Assembly: GCA_030765055.1 (NCBI GenBank) | Contig: CM060953.1 | Location: 69,819,316-69,883,315, forward strand | DNA from: Mantis religiosa | Lineage: Eukaryota > Arthropoda > Insecta > Mantodea > Mantidae | Direction of reading: 5' to 3' | Length of the DNA stretch: 64,000 nt | Part shown: positions 1 through 9,122 of the stretch, in pieces | How the letters are laid out: the number at the start of each line of letters is the position of its first letter | How positions within the stretch are numbered: the stretch's first letter is position 1 | Made by a program: the position numbers and the translations under genes | The notes under the pieces: model-generated | Told to the model about the DNA's origin: nothing | Database searches by the model: none | The model's input: the letters and a program-made list of their open reading frames with translations, nothing else

Positions 1-119
1 AAAACCAGTAGCACTCCTAATTTTAAGGAAGTGATAAACACATGTTAATTCCAGTTGGAGTTCTCAGCTGCCAAAGTTCTGATTTTCATTGTTCTGTTCG
101 GTTTTACGCGCAGCTTTCA

Positions 120-2080
120 TTCATTCTATGTGTAGGTCACATCAGTAAGTGCGAAGATGGTGAGAGTGAAAATATCAAACAGCTGGCAGAGAGGTTTTAT
201 ATTAGTGACGGTGAAATTTTAAGGTGAAAGTTCTGCAATCAGCTTCTGGATTGGCAAAAGAAGGATGTTTTAGACAAACACATCCGAAGTTGGGGACATG
301 TCAGTGCTAAAGTTTCAAGAATAAATCACAAGAGGAAAAACAAGGAGTAAAATGGCAAGCCACAATTCAAATGATACATGAAAACCTGACGAGCGCAAAA
401 TCTGAAAAAAGTGCTTTTGTTGAAGACACAGTGAAGATGAACATCCTTCTTCAGTGGACCATCCAGCTTATTGGGAGTACTTGTCAAAGTACTTGTATGA
501 CTTTTCCTTACGGTCATATGACACAAAATTAACAAGATCATTTCCATATTTTAACTTCACTAAGCCAAAAAAGTTATATAACTAAAAAAATCTAAACATT
601 TAATTCAATTTAGGGATGTTAAATTACACAAAAACATAATAAGGGCAGTAATCTTAATTTTGTAACATATTAGAGCCTAAAAGACTCGAACTTGAGTCGT
701 TTTAGCTAATTTAAATCAATTTTGCATTCAGGTATGTGCCAGGCTCCAGAGATCTGCACAAGGCAAATACATTGCAACGTTAGTATGTACCTCGCTGTGG
801 AGAAGCAATAAGGCTGAAATGAAGTGTCTGCAAGGAAAACCCAATGTTGTAGTTGCAGTCGAGACTTCAGACAGGCAGAGAAGATATGTTTTCATGGTTT
901 TACTCCGAACAATGTGTGACCATGCAAACCAGGGCGTATTTCAAAGTAGTTGTAGCTTTCTTGATAAAGCAGGTGGTACCACTAGTAGCAGGGCAATCAT
1001 TGATGCTTTGAAAGAATGACATCTCATACGAAAATGTACTGGGGATGGTATCAGATTCAGCTCATTACATGGGGACATAATGGAGCATTGCAAACTATAA
1101 TTGGTGACCATCTCATGCACTTTCAATGCTTTGTACACAAGGTGAACCTAGTTGTTAATTTGATAAAAAAAGAAATGTCAACTAAACCATTTCATGTCAA
1201 AACTGAAAATGGCTTTCTTGCATTCAAGAAAAATGAAAAGTGCTTAGTATATGAAATTTCTAGAAGAAAGTTATCCAAATCTTCTAGCTGTAGTATTTAG
1301 ATGCATTAAAATAGGTGTTTTTTTTTTTTTTAAATGAAAATTTGTTAAACAGCAACTCTTCATACCTACTAAACATTTCCACTGATGAATGCAATTATTT
1401 TGAAGTACAGTGTCAGGCTAAATCTGTGGCTGAGGTGTCAGTCTCAATTAACAAATTACCCAATTGGAGGGCTCTTCCTACCCCTTTGCACTTAAGTTGT
1501 GGGATGAGACATTAACTTTATACTCACTGCTGAAAAGGTGTGCTGGAGGATGTTTGCCCACTGATATAATGCAATTCATGGACACCTTTTCAGATGAAAA
1601 TGTAAAAAGAAAAATGAAAAACATATTTAAGAATGTATGCTTAAGTTGAACAGCCACATGGCGGAAAATGTGGCAAATATCTTTTTTCAAGAGATTGGCA
1701 AGCTTTCTAATTCTGTCACAGGAGTAACTTGGCAGAGTAACTTCAATAAAGTACAGAATTTTAAGTGAAATTAAAAGATCCCATTTTTTCATGATGTTAA
1801 AATGGATAGTTTTGTTGAGGGATATGAATATTTTCATTCACAACTGATACAAACCATGCAGAATAATAAAGATGTAGACAGCAAATGCTGTTGGCTGTTA
1901 AGCTCAAATACCCAATTGCCGAACAGCTCTGCAATATATTTGGGGTCCTACCAACGTGTAGATGCTGGAAGATATTTCAGTAAATATAATTTTATTGTGA
2001 GTGACAGGAGGACTCAAATGATAGAACAGAATGTTGAAATGTGTTCACTGCATTCATTCAATAGTGTTACTGAATCATAA
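120..2080 (+). pseudogene. hAT-like (CGGBP1-type) transposase relic
   Basis: A decayed coding relic read in all three forward frames. Near 180-300 a BED-like zinc-finger start is visible (DGEILR followed by KFCN and a later H), as at the N-terminus of CGGBP1-like hAT proteins. Near 1110-1160 the segment FQCFVHKVNLV resembles the conserved HC-A-H-LNL motif of hAT transposases. At 1495-1560 LWDETLTLYSLLK, and at 1970-2060 a C-terminal block (SKYNFIVSDRRTQ, then an ExNxEM segment) resembles the hAT dimerisation region. Stops and frameshifts interrupt it throughout, so it cannot make a protein. Relics with related motifs lie at 29.6-30.2 kb and 45.2-45.4 kb. The class is inferred from motifs only. 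Confidence 0.5.
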
Positions 2081-2575
2081 ACTTATGAGTTATGGTGTGG
2101 GCTAATTTTGTGCATTTTCTTTTTATTGTACTGGTTTTACATCAGTATAGATTTATCTTTTTTGTGTTATGCAGTATGCTTTAGTCTGTATCAGCTTGTT
2201 CTATATTTCTGTGTATTACTTTAATCTATATTAATGTAAAATAAATTGACACTTTATGTACTTTTAACTCACTGTCATTAATAATCCTCCATAATTGTGT
2301 TTTAAATCTCATAATTAATGTTAATATTAATCATTTAACAAACTTAACTCAAATTAAACCATTTTTTAAAAATGCTACAAAATACTAAATTGCAAATGTA
2401 TAAATGCTATAAAATGCTAAATGTAAAAATCAAAATGCTAAATTTCTGATTTCAAAATGCAAAATAATCACCGCCCCTAGTCGTCATACTTTTCACCGCA
2501 GTCTTCACAATCCTCTTCTTTGTAAAATTCAACATGGTTCTACTCTACAAAACCCCATTCAACATTCCTATAGCT

Positions 2576-2741
2576 AGATTCAACTGTATTGGAACACCAC
2601 AGTGAAGCGAAAAATTATTAAATTTTAGATGAGTCGCACAAGAGCCGTAGATGCAAGCGAAGATTTGCGAAACATGTCCTCAAAATAGGTACGAAAGTGA
2701 AGCAGATGTGTTAAAAAATGCGACTCATCTAAAATTTAATA
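2576..2741 (+). mobile_element. 166-bp non-autonomous PLE derivative with 12-bp TSD
   Basis: A short noncoding insertion bounded by the direct repeat attcctatagct (2564-2575 and 2742-2753). It starts with a 45-bp head (agattcaactgtattggaac onward) that also borders the coding PLE at 7.26 kb. Inverted ends follow (ttaaattttagatgagtcgc and its complement at about 2719-2740). Between them lie the hammerhead-like unit and the final codons of the PLE ORF. All RT and endonuclease sequence is missing, so mobilisation would need the proteins of a coding PLE (inference). Confidence 0.85.
2642..2681 (+). ncRNA. Hammerhead-like motif, PLE family 1
   Basis: Stem I GAG/CTC (2642-2644 with 2679-2681), core CCGTAGA (2645-2651), one T, stem II GCAAG/TTTGC around loop CGAAGA, then GAAAC, AT and GTC. 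The hammerhead consensus is CTGANGA for the core, so positions 4 and 6 differ while the helices, GAAA and cleavage triplet are kept. Activity is doubtful with this core. Confidence 0.6.
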
Positions 2742-2753
2742 ATTCCTATAGCT

Positions 2754-3640
2754 CTTCATGCCTATTCTAGCCTGCTGTCTACATCCATTTAACAGCTCCC
2801 TGATTCGTCATTAAATGGTCCCAAATATTTAAACTCTTCAATAGCTTTAATAGTTCCTTAGGGTAGAGAGATGACTCGTCCTTTTCCTCTTACTACCAGA
2901 TATTCAGTTTTATCCATATTTACTCATAGTCCTCCTCCTTCAAAGGCATCTGAAGTTCCCTCATCACATATTTAATGTCCTCACGACCCTGAGACATCAC
3001 CATCTGGTCGTCTGCAAATAGTAGTGAATGTGCAGTACCACCTTGAACTGGTACACCCATACCTCCACAGGACCAATTCCATTATTCTAATACATGTTGA
3101 ATATATATTTAAAACAAAGTGGGGACATACTACACCCATGTCTTAAGCCTTTTGAGGTTCTGGATAGAGAAGATAACATCTTGCCAATAAGATAACATCT
3201 TGCCAATTTATAACATATAATGAAATGTAAATATAAGCATATGCCTCCAAAATACAGCACAGGTCTGTTAAGGTCCTGCACAACCAACAGTGTTGTACCA
3301 AGGCGCACACCTAACAGAAAGTTCAAGAGCCTAATGCAAGATTTACAAAGCAGTGTGCAGTCATGTACTCAAACCATGACACATTTACAAAAGTTAAAAT
3401 TTACACCCAAAGTCCAGAGCACAAGAAAAAAATTGCTGCAAGCTGCTTTCTAAAAGTTACAAATTTCTCCAAAATACATAAAGAACTGCCTTGGAAATAT
3501 ATGCTAACATAGTTATACTTTATGTAATGCAATATCAATTTCCCAGCAGCTTCAGAAAAATAAGTGTACATTCTATTTTGCAACAGAAATTACTAATTAT
3601 ATGTATTTGGAGGAATTAAGTAACAGTGACATCAAATTAA
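2754..3640. other. No gene recognised; degraded repeat sequence
   Basis: No credible exon or motif found. The reverse strand near 2830-3080 vaguely recalls retroelement RT sequence with many stops, but it is too weak to classify. The remaining METAP1 exons, which should follow exon 6 on the minus strand, are not visible here and so presumably lie left of the window. Confidence 0.4.
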
Positions 3641-3690
3641 TCTCAGAAACTATTTGTAGTTGGTTTATTGATACTTGTCACTTACTTGTT
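3641..3690 (-). repeat. Dispersed repeat shared with 59.30-59.36 kb
   Basis: The stretch ctatttgtagttggtttatt and its continuation to cttgtcac match the reverse complement of 59299-59352 over about 45 bases with one or two differences. It is noncoding and its family is unknown. Confidence 0.7.
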
Positions 3691-3940
3691 TACTAACTTT
3701 TAATGTTATTCACCTGAATTGAGATCTGTGGTTTGCAGAATTAATAATAAACATTCTGATTAGTAATAATCATAATTAAATTATGCTTTCTAATTCTTGT
3801 AGTTATAAGGCAAATCATCTTTCATCCCCCCTTCCTATCAAGAAAATGATGCAATGGCTAGTTAAAAGTTAAATCTTTTAAGCTACTATGAAGAAAGAAC
3901 AATTAAAGAGACACTTCTAGATTCATTTCTTAATACATAC

Positions 3941-4072
3941 CAATATTAATAGCCTTCAGTAGGCACTCTGAAGTAACCTGAACAAGCTTCTTTGCTTCTG
4001 GACTAACATTCCCCAAGAGAAATGTTTCATTCAAATCACCATGGAAGCCTCTGTGATAAACTGTTACATCAA
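3941..4072 (-). CDS. METAP1: Methionine aminopeptidase 1, coding exon 6
   Basis: This 132-nt exon encodes residues 214-257. It begins after a TTTTGCAG acceptor and ends ATTG before the donor gtatgta, in phase with exon 5. It contains VDVTVYHRGFHGDLNETF, which carries the first two metal-binding aspartates of type I methionine aminopeptidases (here D215 and D226). The enzyme removes the initiator methionine from nascent proteins in the cytosol. The later metal ligands (His, Glu, Glu) lie in exons beyond the left edge. The intron separating it from exon 5 (4073-12757) holds the PLE cluster. Confidence 0.95.
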
Positions 4073-4348
4073 CTGCAAAAGAACCAAAAGAAAAGAAAAG
4101 TAAGCAACTCGAGTTGACAATGGAGCAAATATAACTTGGTAAATTATAATAATTAGTGGCTAATCTTCATTTATATATTAAAATATATACCACAAAGGAC
4201 TAGTTTCATAGATCTGTCATTTGCATCATCAGCTAATTTTACAATTCCTTTCTAGGAAGTGTTGAAAACAGTGTTGTTATAATAAATTAAAATTTGAAGG
4301 GAGTCGATTAATGACACTAAACAACACTTACTTTTAAATTTTTTTTCC

Positions 4349-4386
4349 AGAACATGTTTCAGAGACTTTGCCTCCATCTTCAATCG
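4349..4386 (-). ncRNA. Hammerhead-like motif, PLE A left arm
   Basis: On the minus strand: core TTGAAGA (only position 3 departs from CTGANGA), one T, stem II GGAGGC/GTCTCT around AAA, GAAAC, AT, GTT. It lies just 3' of the GIY-YIG coding sequence. Stem I is weak (CGA/CTG). Confidence 0.6.
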
Positions 4387-4823
4387 GCCATCGACTGGTT
4401 CTCATTGGTGTAGTTGACGATATTTTGCCATAGGTCTCCTCTGGTGGCGGTTCAAGGAACTTGCTGAACAAATCTTTCTAGGGGATGTCGAAATTGAATA
4501 CTTTGTTCCTATTTTTTGAAATGAAGATTTGTTCCCATGTGGATAGTTCTTGTTTTCCTGATGTATGTTTTAGTAGTTTTGGTTCTGGATTTATGTTGTG
4601 TTTTCTTTTCCAAAAATGTGTGGCAACTGCTGATTTTTCTAATTGTTTATATTTTATGTTCCTAAAGTGTTCCTTTGCTCTTGTTTCTAAATTTCTTTTG
4701 GTTTTTCCAGTATAAATTTGACTACAGTCACTGCATTCAATTTTATATATACCAGATTTTTTACTAAAATTAGGCAAGTGAGTCAACCTTGTATATACTT
4801 TTCTCCACTTACAAGTTTTTCAT

Positions 4824-4863
4824 GAAGACTAGTTTCTGGGGACTTCTCCCCTATCGTCAGCTC
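4824..4863 (-). ncRNA. Hammerhead ribozyme motif, palindrome left arm
   Basis: Exact mirror of the unit at 4883-4922: core CTGACGA, stem II GGGGA/TCCCC, GAAAC, TA, GTC. The two ribozyme units point away from the palindrome centre. Confidence 0.75.
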
Positions 4864-4882
4864 TGTGGTTGACTCAACCACA

Positions 4883-4922
4883 GAGCTGACGATAGGGGAG
4901 AAGTCCCCAGAAACTAGTCTTC
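4883..4922 (+). ncRNA. Hammerhead ribozyme motif, palindrome right arm
   Basis: Stem I GAG/TTC, canonical core CTGACGA (4886-4892), TA, stem II GGGGA-gaag-TCCCC (4895-4908), A, GAAAC (4910-4914), TA, GTC (4917-4919). All invariant hammerhead core bases are present. Cleavage would fall after C4919. Confidence 0.78.
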
Positions 4923-5649
4923 ATGAAAAACTTGTAAGTGGAGAAAAGTATATACAAGGTTGACTCACTTGCCTAATTTTAGTAACAATGGCACTCCACT
5001 TTCTGAAATACTTCTTTTTATTCTATACCAGATTTTTTGTTAGATGGAATGGCATCTTTGATGTTTGAGCAAATTAGGTTTTTTAAGGAGAAACGGTTGA
5101 CTGATGCTAGTTGAATGTTTTGTTTTTTGAAGACTTTTTTGAATTTATCAAAGGCCCATGGATGGTAAGTGAATTTGTTTAAAAGCATATTAGTTTCTGT
5201 AGCTGAGAGGGTTGCGGTTTCCTTTATTAGTTTCTTCTTTTTTGCTATGTTCAATTTTTTGTCTACTAATGATTTGGGAAAGTCATTTTTTGTGCTATTT
5301 CAAAAGTTTTGTTGTATTCTGTTTTGTATTCTTCTGCTGAGAGAGGGATGTTGACCAGTCTGTGTGCTAAACTATTGAAGATTGCCTGTTTGTGGGATCT
5401 TGGGTTGTAGCCATTAGCTTTTATGCGAAGAAAACCACAACATAAATCCAGAACCAAAACTGCTAAAACATACATCAGGAAAACAAGAACTATCCACATG
5501 GGAACAAATCTTCATTTCAAAAAATAGGAACAAAGTATTCAATTTTGACATCCCCCAGAAAGACTTGTTCAGCAAGTTCCTTGAACTGCCACCAGAGGAG
5601 ACCTATGACAAAATATTGTCAACTACACCAATGAGAACCAGTCGATGGC

Positions 5650-5688
5650 CGGTTGAGGATGGAGGCAAAGTCTCTGAAACAGGTTCCG
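5650..5688 (+). ncRNA. Hammerhead-like motif, PLE A right arm
   Basis: Stem I CGG/CCG, core TTGAGGA, T, stem II GGAGGC/GTCTCT around AAA, GAAAC, AG, GTT. One core change (C3 to T). Confidence 0.62.
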
Positions 5689-5989
5689 AAAAAAAAAATT
5701 TAAAAGTAAGTGTTGTTTAGTGTCATTAATCGACTCCCTTTAAATTTTAATCAGCTAATTTGTTTATTTTGCTGTTGTGATGCATATTAATATCAAAAAT
5801 AAGTGAAGCACAGTAACTAATTATTATAATTTATTGAACCAAAAGCAGTTCAAAAAAGATTTCTAATCTATGATGCAAAGTATATAAGTTTAAACATGGA
5901 GCTAGTGCTTCCAGTTCTGATGCTAACAATCTGTATTTTTATATATGGAAAAAGCCAGAAACAGCGATATGTTAAGATGTATTTTTCTT

Positions 5990-6935
5990 AAGATGAGTTG
6001 GTACTAGTAACACTAACATCACTTTTTCTGGCTCTCTGTTAATATGCTTTGGGAACAAGTGTTCCCACCTTCAAAATGTGTCCAATTGACCCATGATGTT
6101 TCCGTTGTGGTGATCGTCTATAATGGTAGCATCATGTGGCAGTGAAATATACTTCCAAGGATATTTGGTGGTGGTAAATCAAAATTCATTAACTGTCATT
6201 TGTGTTTCAAAATGAAGATCTTCCATGAATCCAATTCTGCTGCATGGCTGGTCGGTTTGACAAGTATAATGCTCAATTTGAAGTTCTAGTTGGTTGTCCA
6301 CAAATTCTTTAAAACTGCAAATTTATCCATTTGTTTGTATGTTCAGCATCTCATATATTCCTTAAGTCTGATTCCTAGATTTTTTTTTTTTTTTTTTTTT
6401 CCTATATATGCTTTATTACAATTGGAGCACTTGATTTCACAAATTCCAGCTATTTTGTCTTGCGGTATAGGGTCTTATAATCTATTACAAAGTAATTTCT
6501 CTAAGCTAAATTTGTTCTGTGGGGCTAGGCTGATGTTATACTTCATAAAAATCTTGCTTAAATTTGTAAAATAATTTTGGATGATATATGTATATCTTAA
6601 ATTTCAATTCTTTTTCTTCTTGGACAAGATTTGTGGTATCTTAGATATGTTTCTATTTCATTTTTTTGATTTTCTTGTTTATTGTTACTCTGTTGAAACC
6701 AATGTTTTTGGCTGTGTTTACTATATGTTCATACTCTAGATGAAATTCTTGTTTGTTCAGGGGAGTGTATACCAGTCTGTTAAGCTGTTTAGTATTGCAT
6801 GTTTGTGTGTTAAGGGATTGAGACTGTTTTTTTTATGTAATTATCTAAATACAATGATATATATGATGAAACATGCTAACAGAAAGTAAAAAAAAGTATG
6901 TTAGTTTTACTAGTACCAACTCATCTTAAGTAAAA
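5990..6935 (-). mobile_element. Old PLE relic with terminal inverted repeats
   Basis: Inverted ends of about 35 bp (ttaagatgagttggtactag at 5992 and its complement near 6912-6931) enclose decayed minus-strand PLE coding sequence. The best part (about 6830-6690) matches the RT linker region (motifs resembling NPLTHKHAILNSL and NKQEFHLEYEHI) found in the other copies. A 22-base T tract lies at 6379-6400. No TSD was found. Confidence 0.6.
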
Positions 6936-7362
6936 TAAACCTGCTTTTGCTTTATGGCAGAAGTAGCCACAAATTCTGTTAGTAAGAATTCTTGCTCTAC
7001 CATAATCCCATGCAGTTGTACAATTAAAGGAAAAGCACAGATTAACGCTGTATTACAAGGAACTAGAGTTGAAGTTCTCAGATATTCAGAATGGCATATA
7101 AATATACTGGCATGGTAAGAAATTCAATTATTACTTTTTTTGCCTATCTTCCTATGATTCCTTAGGAACAGTTTAGTACAGCTGGTTTTATCATATTGGT
7201 AATACTAAGTGTATTACATGACTATTTAAACATTTCTTACCACGAATCAACATTTAACTCCAGTATATTGAGATTCAACTGTATTGGAACACCACAGTGA
7301 AGCGAAAAATTATTAAATTTTAGATGAGTCGCATTTTTTACACATCTGCTTCACTTTCGTAC

Positions 7363-8874
7363 CTATTTTGAGGACATGTTTCGCAAATCTTCGTTTGCAT
7401 CTACGGCTCTTGTGCGACTGACGCTAGATCCAGCGGTGTGGGTAATTCTGGGGTTGTTGCTGCCATCTGTTGATTTAGTGATGAACTGAAATGTGGGATT
7501 CTCTTCTAGCGGGATTTCAAAGTTCATTAGTTGGTTTTTATGTTTTTCTATGTATATCCTCTCCCATATGACGAGTTCACTATGTTTTTGTACGTATTTT
7601 AGTAATTTTGTGCTATCTTCAATTTCATGATTTTCAGACCAGAAATGAGCTGCTATTGCGGACTTATCAGTATTTTTGTATCTTAAGTGCCTGAAGTGTT
7701 CTTTCTTTCTAGTGCCTATGTTCCTTTTTGTCCTTCCTATGTAAATTTTTTCACAGTCTTTACACTTAATTTTGTAAATGCCTGACTTTTCCTCTGGTTT
7801 TATCTTATCAGTATTATTACTGTGAAGTAGGTTTTTAATGTTGTAATTGTTTTTTGGTGCCAATGTTATATTGTATTTCTTGAATATTTTTTGGAACTTT
7901 TTTGTGGCCCAGGGGTGGTAAGTAAATTTAGCAAATCTAGTTTCTTGTTTTATTGGTGTGAGAGCTGTGATCTGTTTTAATTTCTTTTGAAGTTTGAATA
8001 ATTTTAGTTTTTTATCTACAAGGTTTTTTCCATATCCATTTTTAATTGCAGTTTTTAAGATTTGATGGTATTCGTTTTGATATTCTTGCTGGCTGAGAGG
8101 TAGATTTACTAATCTGTGTGTCAGACTGTTGATGGTTGCATGTTTGTGTGGAATTGGGTTGAAACTATTTGCTTTGATGTAATTATCTGTGTGTGTTGCT
8201 TTTCTATGAATGCCAAATTCTAGTTTTTCATTGCCTTTTTTGATTTTAAGGTCTAAAAAAGGTAGAGTACAGTCCTCTTCAGTTTCTACTGTGAATTGTA
8301 TGCTGGGTTCTTGCAGGTTGAGTAGTTTCAAAGCATCATCTATTAGTTTGTAGGGCACTATTGCAAAGATGTTGTCTACGTATCTGTACCATGTTTTAAA
8401 CATATGAGGGAAGGCTTTAGTAATATGTGTTTCGAAAAAGCTCATGTATAGATTGGCCAAAAATGGTGATAGCGGGCTTCCCATAGCTAGTCCCGAAATT
8501 TGTTTATAATATTTTCCATCGAAGACAAAATAATTTTGATGTATACATAATTCAGTCATTGCCACATATTCTTCTATTGCATTGGCATCCAGGTTTATAG
8601 AATTTAGCCATTTTTTTAGTTGAATCAAAAGTTTGTCTAATGGAATGCTAGGGAAGAGGGAGCGGACATCAAAGGATACTAAAGTGTCATGAGGTTTTAG
8701 TTTAAGATTTTGAATTTTTTCTACCAGGTCTAAAGAGTTTTTTATACTCAGAGTATGGAATTGTGGAAAGGACTGAAATTTTTTGGTTAGCCATTTTGCC
8801 AGAAGGTAAGTAGGAGTGTTTATATTATTTACAATGGGTCTCATGGGTATGTTGGGTTTGTGTATTTTAGGCAA
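7363..8874 (-). CDS. PLE reverse transcriptase/GIY-YIG endonuclease, left copy
   Basis: This 503-codon open frame is 5' truncated: homologous codons continue upstream of the first Met to about 9032. RT blocks in order: MRPIVNNINTPTYLLAKW (residues 11-28), SFDVRSLFPSIP (67-78), SGLAMGSPLSPFLANLYM (127-144), then YVDN at 165-168, where the family has YVDD. The second catalytic Asp is therefore Asn, which should abolish polymerase activity. A GIY-YIG domain follows from about residue 365 (KSGIYKIKCKDC, YIGRTKRN, AAHFWSENHEI). The last 18 residues overlap the hammerhead-like motif. It differs from the right copy at only four residues. Confidence 0.9.
   Translation of the reverse strand: MPKIHKPNIPMRPIVNNINTPTYLLAKWLTKKFQSFPQFHTLSIKNSLDLVEKIQNLKLKPHDTLVSFDVRSLFPSIPLDKLLIQLKKWLNSINLDANAIEEYVAMTELCIHQNYFVFDGKYYKQISGLAMGSPLSPFLANLYMSFFETHITKAFPHMFKTWYRYVDNIFAIVPYKLIDDALKLLNLQEPSIQFTVETEEDCTLPFLDLKIKKGNEKLEFGIHRKATHTDNYIKANSFNPIPHKHATINSLTHRLVNLPLSQQEYQNEYHQILKTAIKNGYGKNLVDKKLKLFKLQKKLKQITALTPIKQETRFAKFTYHPWATKKFQKIFKKYNITLAPKNNYNIKNLLHSNNTDKIKPEEKSGIYKIKCKDCEKIYIGRTKRNIGTRKKEHFRHLRYKNTDKSAIAAHFWSENHEIEDSTKLLKYVQKHSELVIWERIYIEKHKNQLMNFEIPLEENPTFQFITKSTDGSNNPRITHTAGSSVSRTRAVDANEDLRNMSSK
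7370..7409 (-). ncRNA. Hammerhead-like motif, left PLE copy
   Basis: Same layout as at 10588-10627: GAG/CTC stem I, core CCGTAGA, T, stem II GCAAA/TTTGC, GAAAC, AT, GTC. It lies inside the 3' end of the ORF. Confidence 0.6.
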
Positions 8875-9122
8875 ACCATATATTCTTGCAAGGGTAGGGT
8901 TGTCTGGTTTGATAGTTTTTTGTTCTGTAGTTGTTAAAATTTTACTATTAATGATGGTTTTTTGTACATCTTTTATGCATCGGTTGAGTGGATTAGAATC
9001 TATTTCCTGGAATTCTTTTTGTTGTAGTAACTCTAAAAACCATCATTAATAGTAAAATTTTAACAACTACAGAACAAAAAATTATCAAACCAGACAACCC
9101 TACCCTTGCAAGAATATATGGT

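Larger units (their letters stand above)
4763..5023. mobile_element. Palindromic hammerhead element inserted in PLE A
   Basis: Positions 4761-4985 form an almost perfect palindrome centred on base 4873, followed by a 38-bp unpaired tail. The direct repeat tataccagatttttt (4748-4762 and 5024-5038) brackets it, a TSD of 12-15 bp. The insertion interrupts the GIY-YIG coding sequence of the older PLE. Each arm holds one hammerhead unit. No protein is encoded. Confidence 0.85.
4478..5430 (-). pseudogene. PLE reverse transcriptase C-terminus and GIY-YIG endonuclease, interrupted
   Basis: Penelope-like elements encode an RT fused to a GIY-YIG endonuclease that nicks the target. Reading leftwards from 5430, the RT thumb/linker is seen (NSLAHRLVNIPLSAEEY, then FTYHPWAFDKFKKVF) with one frameshift near 5262-5280. 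The ORF stops at 5018 just after KKSGI. The GIY-YIG domain resumes at 4786 with KSGIYKIECSDCSQIYTG, KEHFRNIKYK and ATHFWKRKHNI, ending near the conserved WEQIFISKNRNKVFNFDIP. The gap is the palindromic insertion at 4763-5023. The catalytic RT core is absent, so the copy is dead and 5' truncated. Confidence 0.85.
4240..5749 (-). mobile_element. PLE copy A, inverted 3' ends, 12-bp TSD
   Basis: The 12-bp direct repeat atcagctaattt occurs at 4228-4239 and 5750-5761. Inside are a short unique head (4240-4285), a minus-strand 3'-terminal arm with a GIY-YIG domain and hammerhead motif (about 4286-4610), further minus-strand PLE coding sequence (5018-5424), and a plus-strand inverted copy of the 3' terminus (about 5430-5749) with its own hammerhead motif. 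This matches the layout of the coding copy at 7.26-10.69 kb, although the sequence belongs to a different subfamily. A second element has inserted at 4763-5023. Confidence 0.85.
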
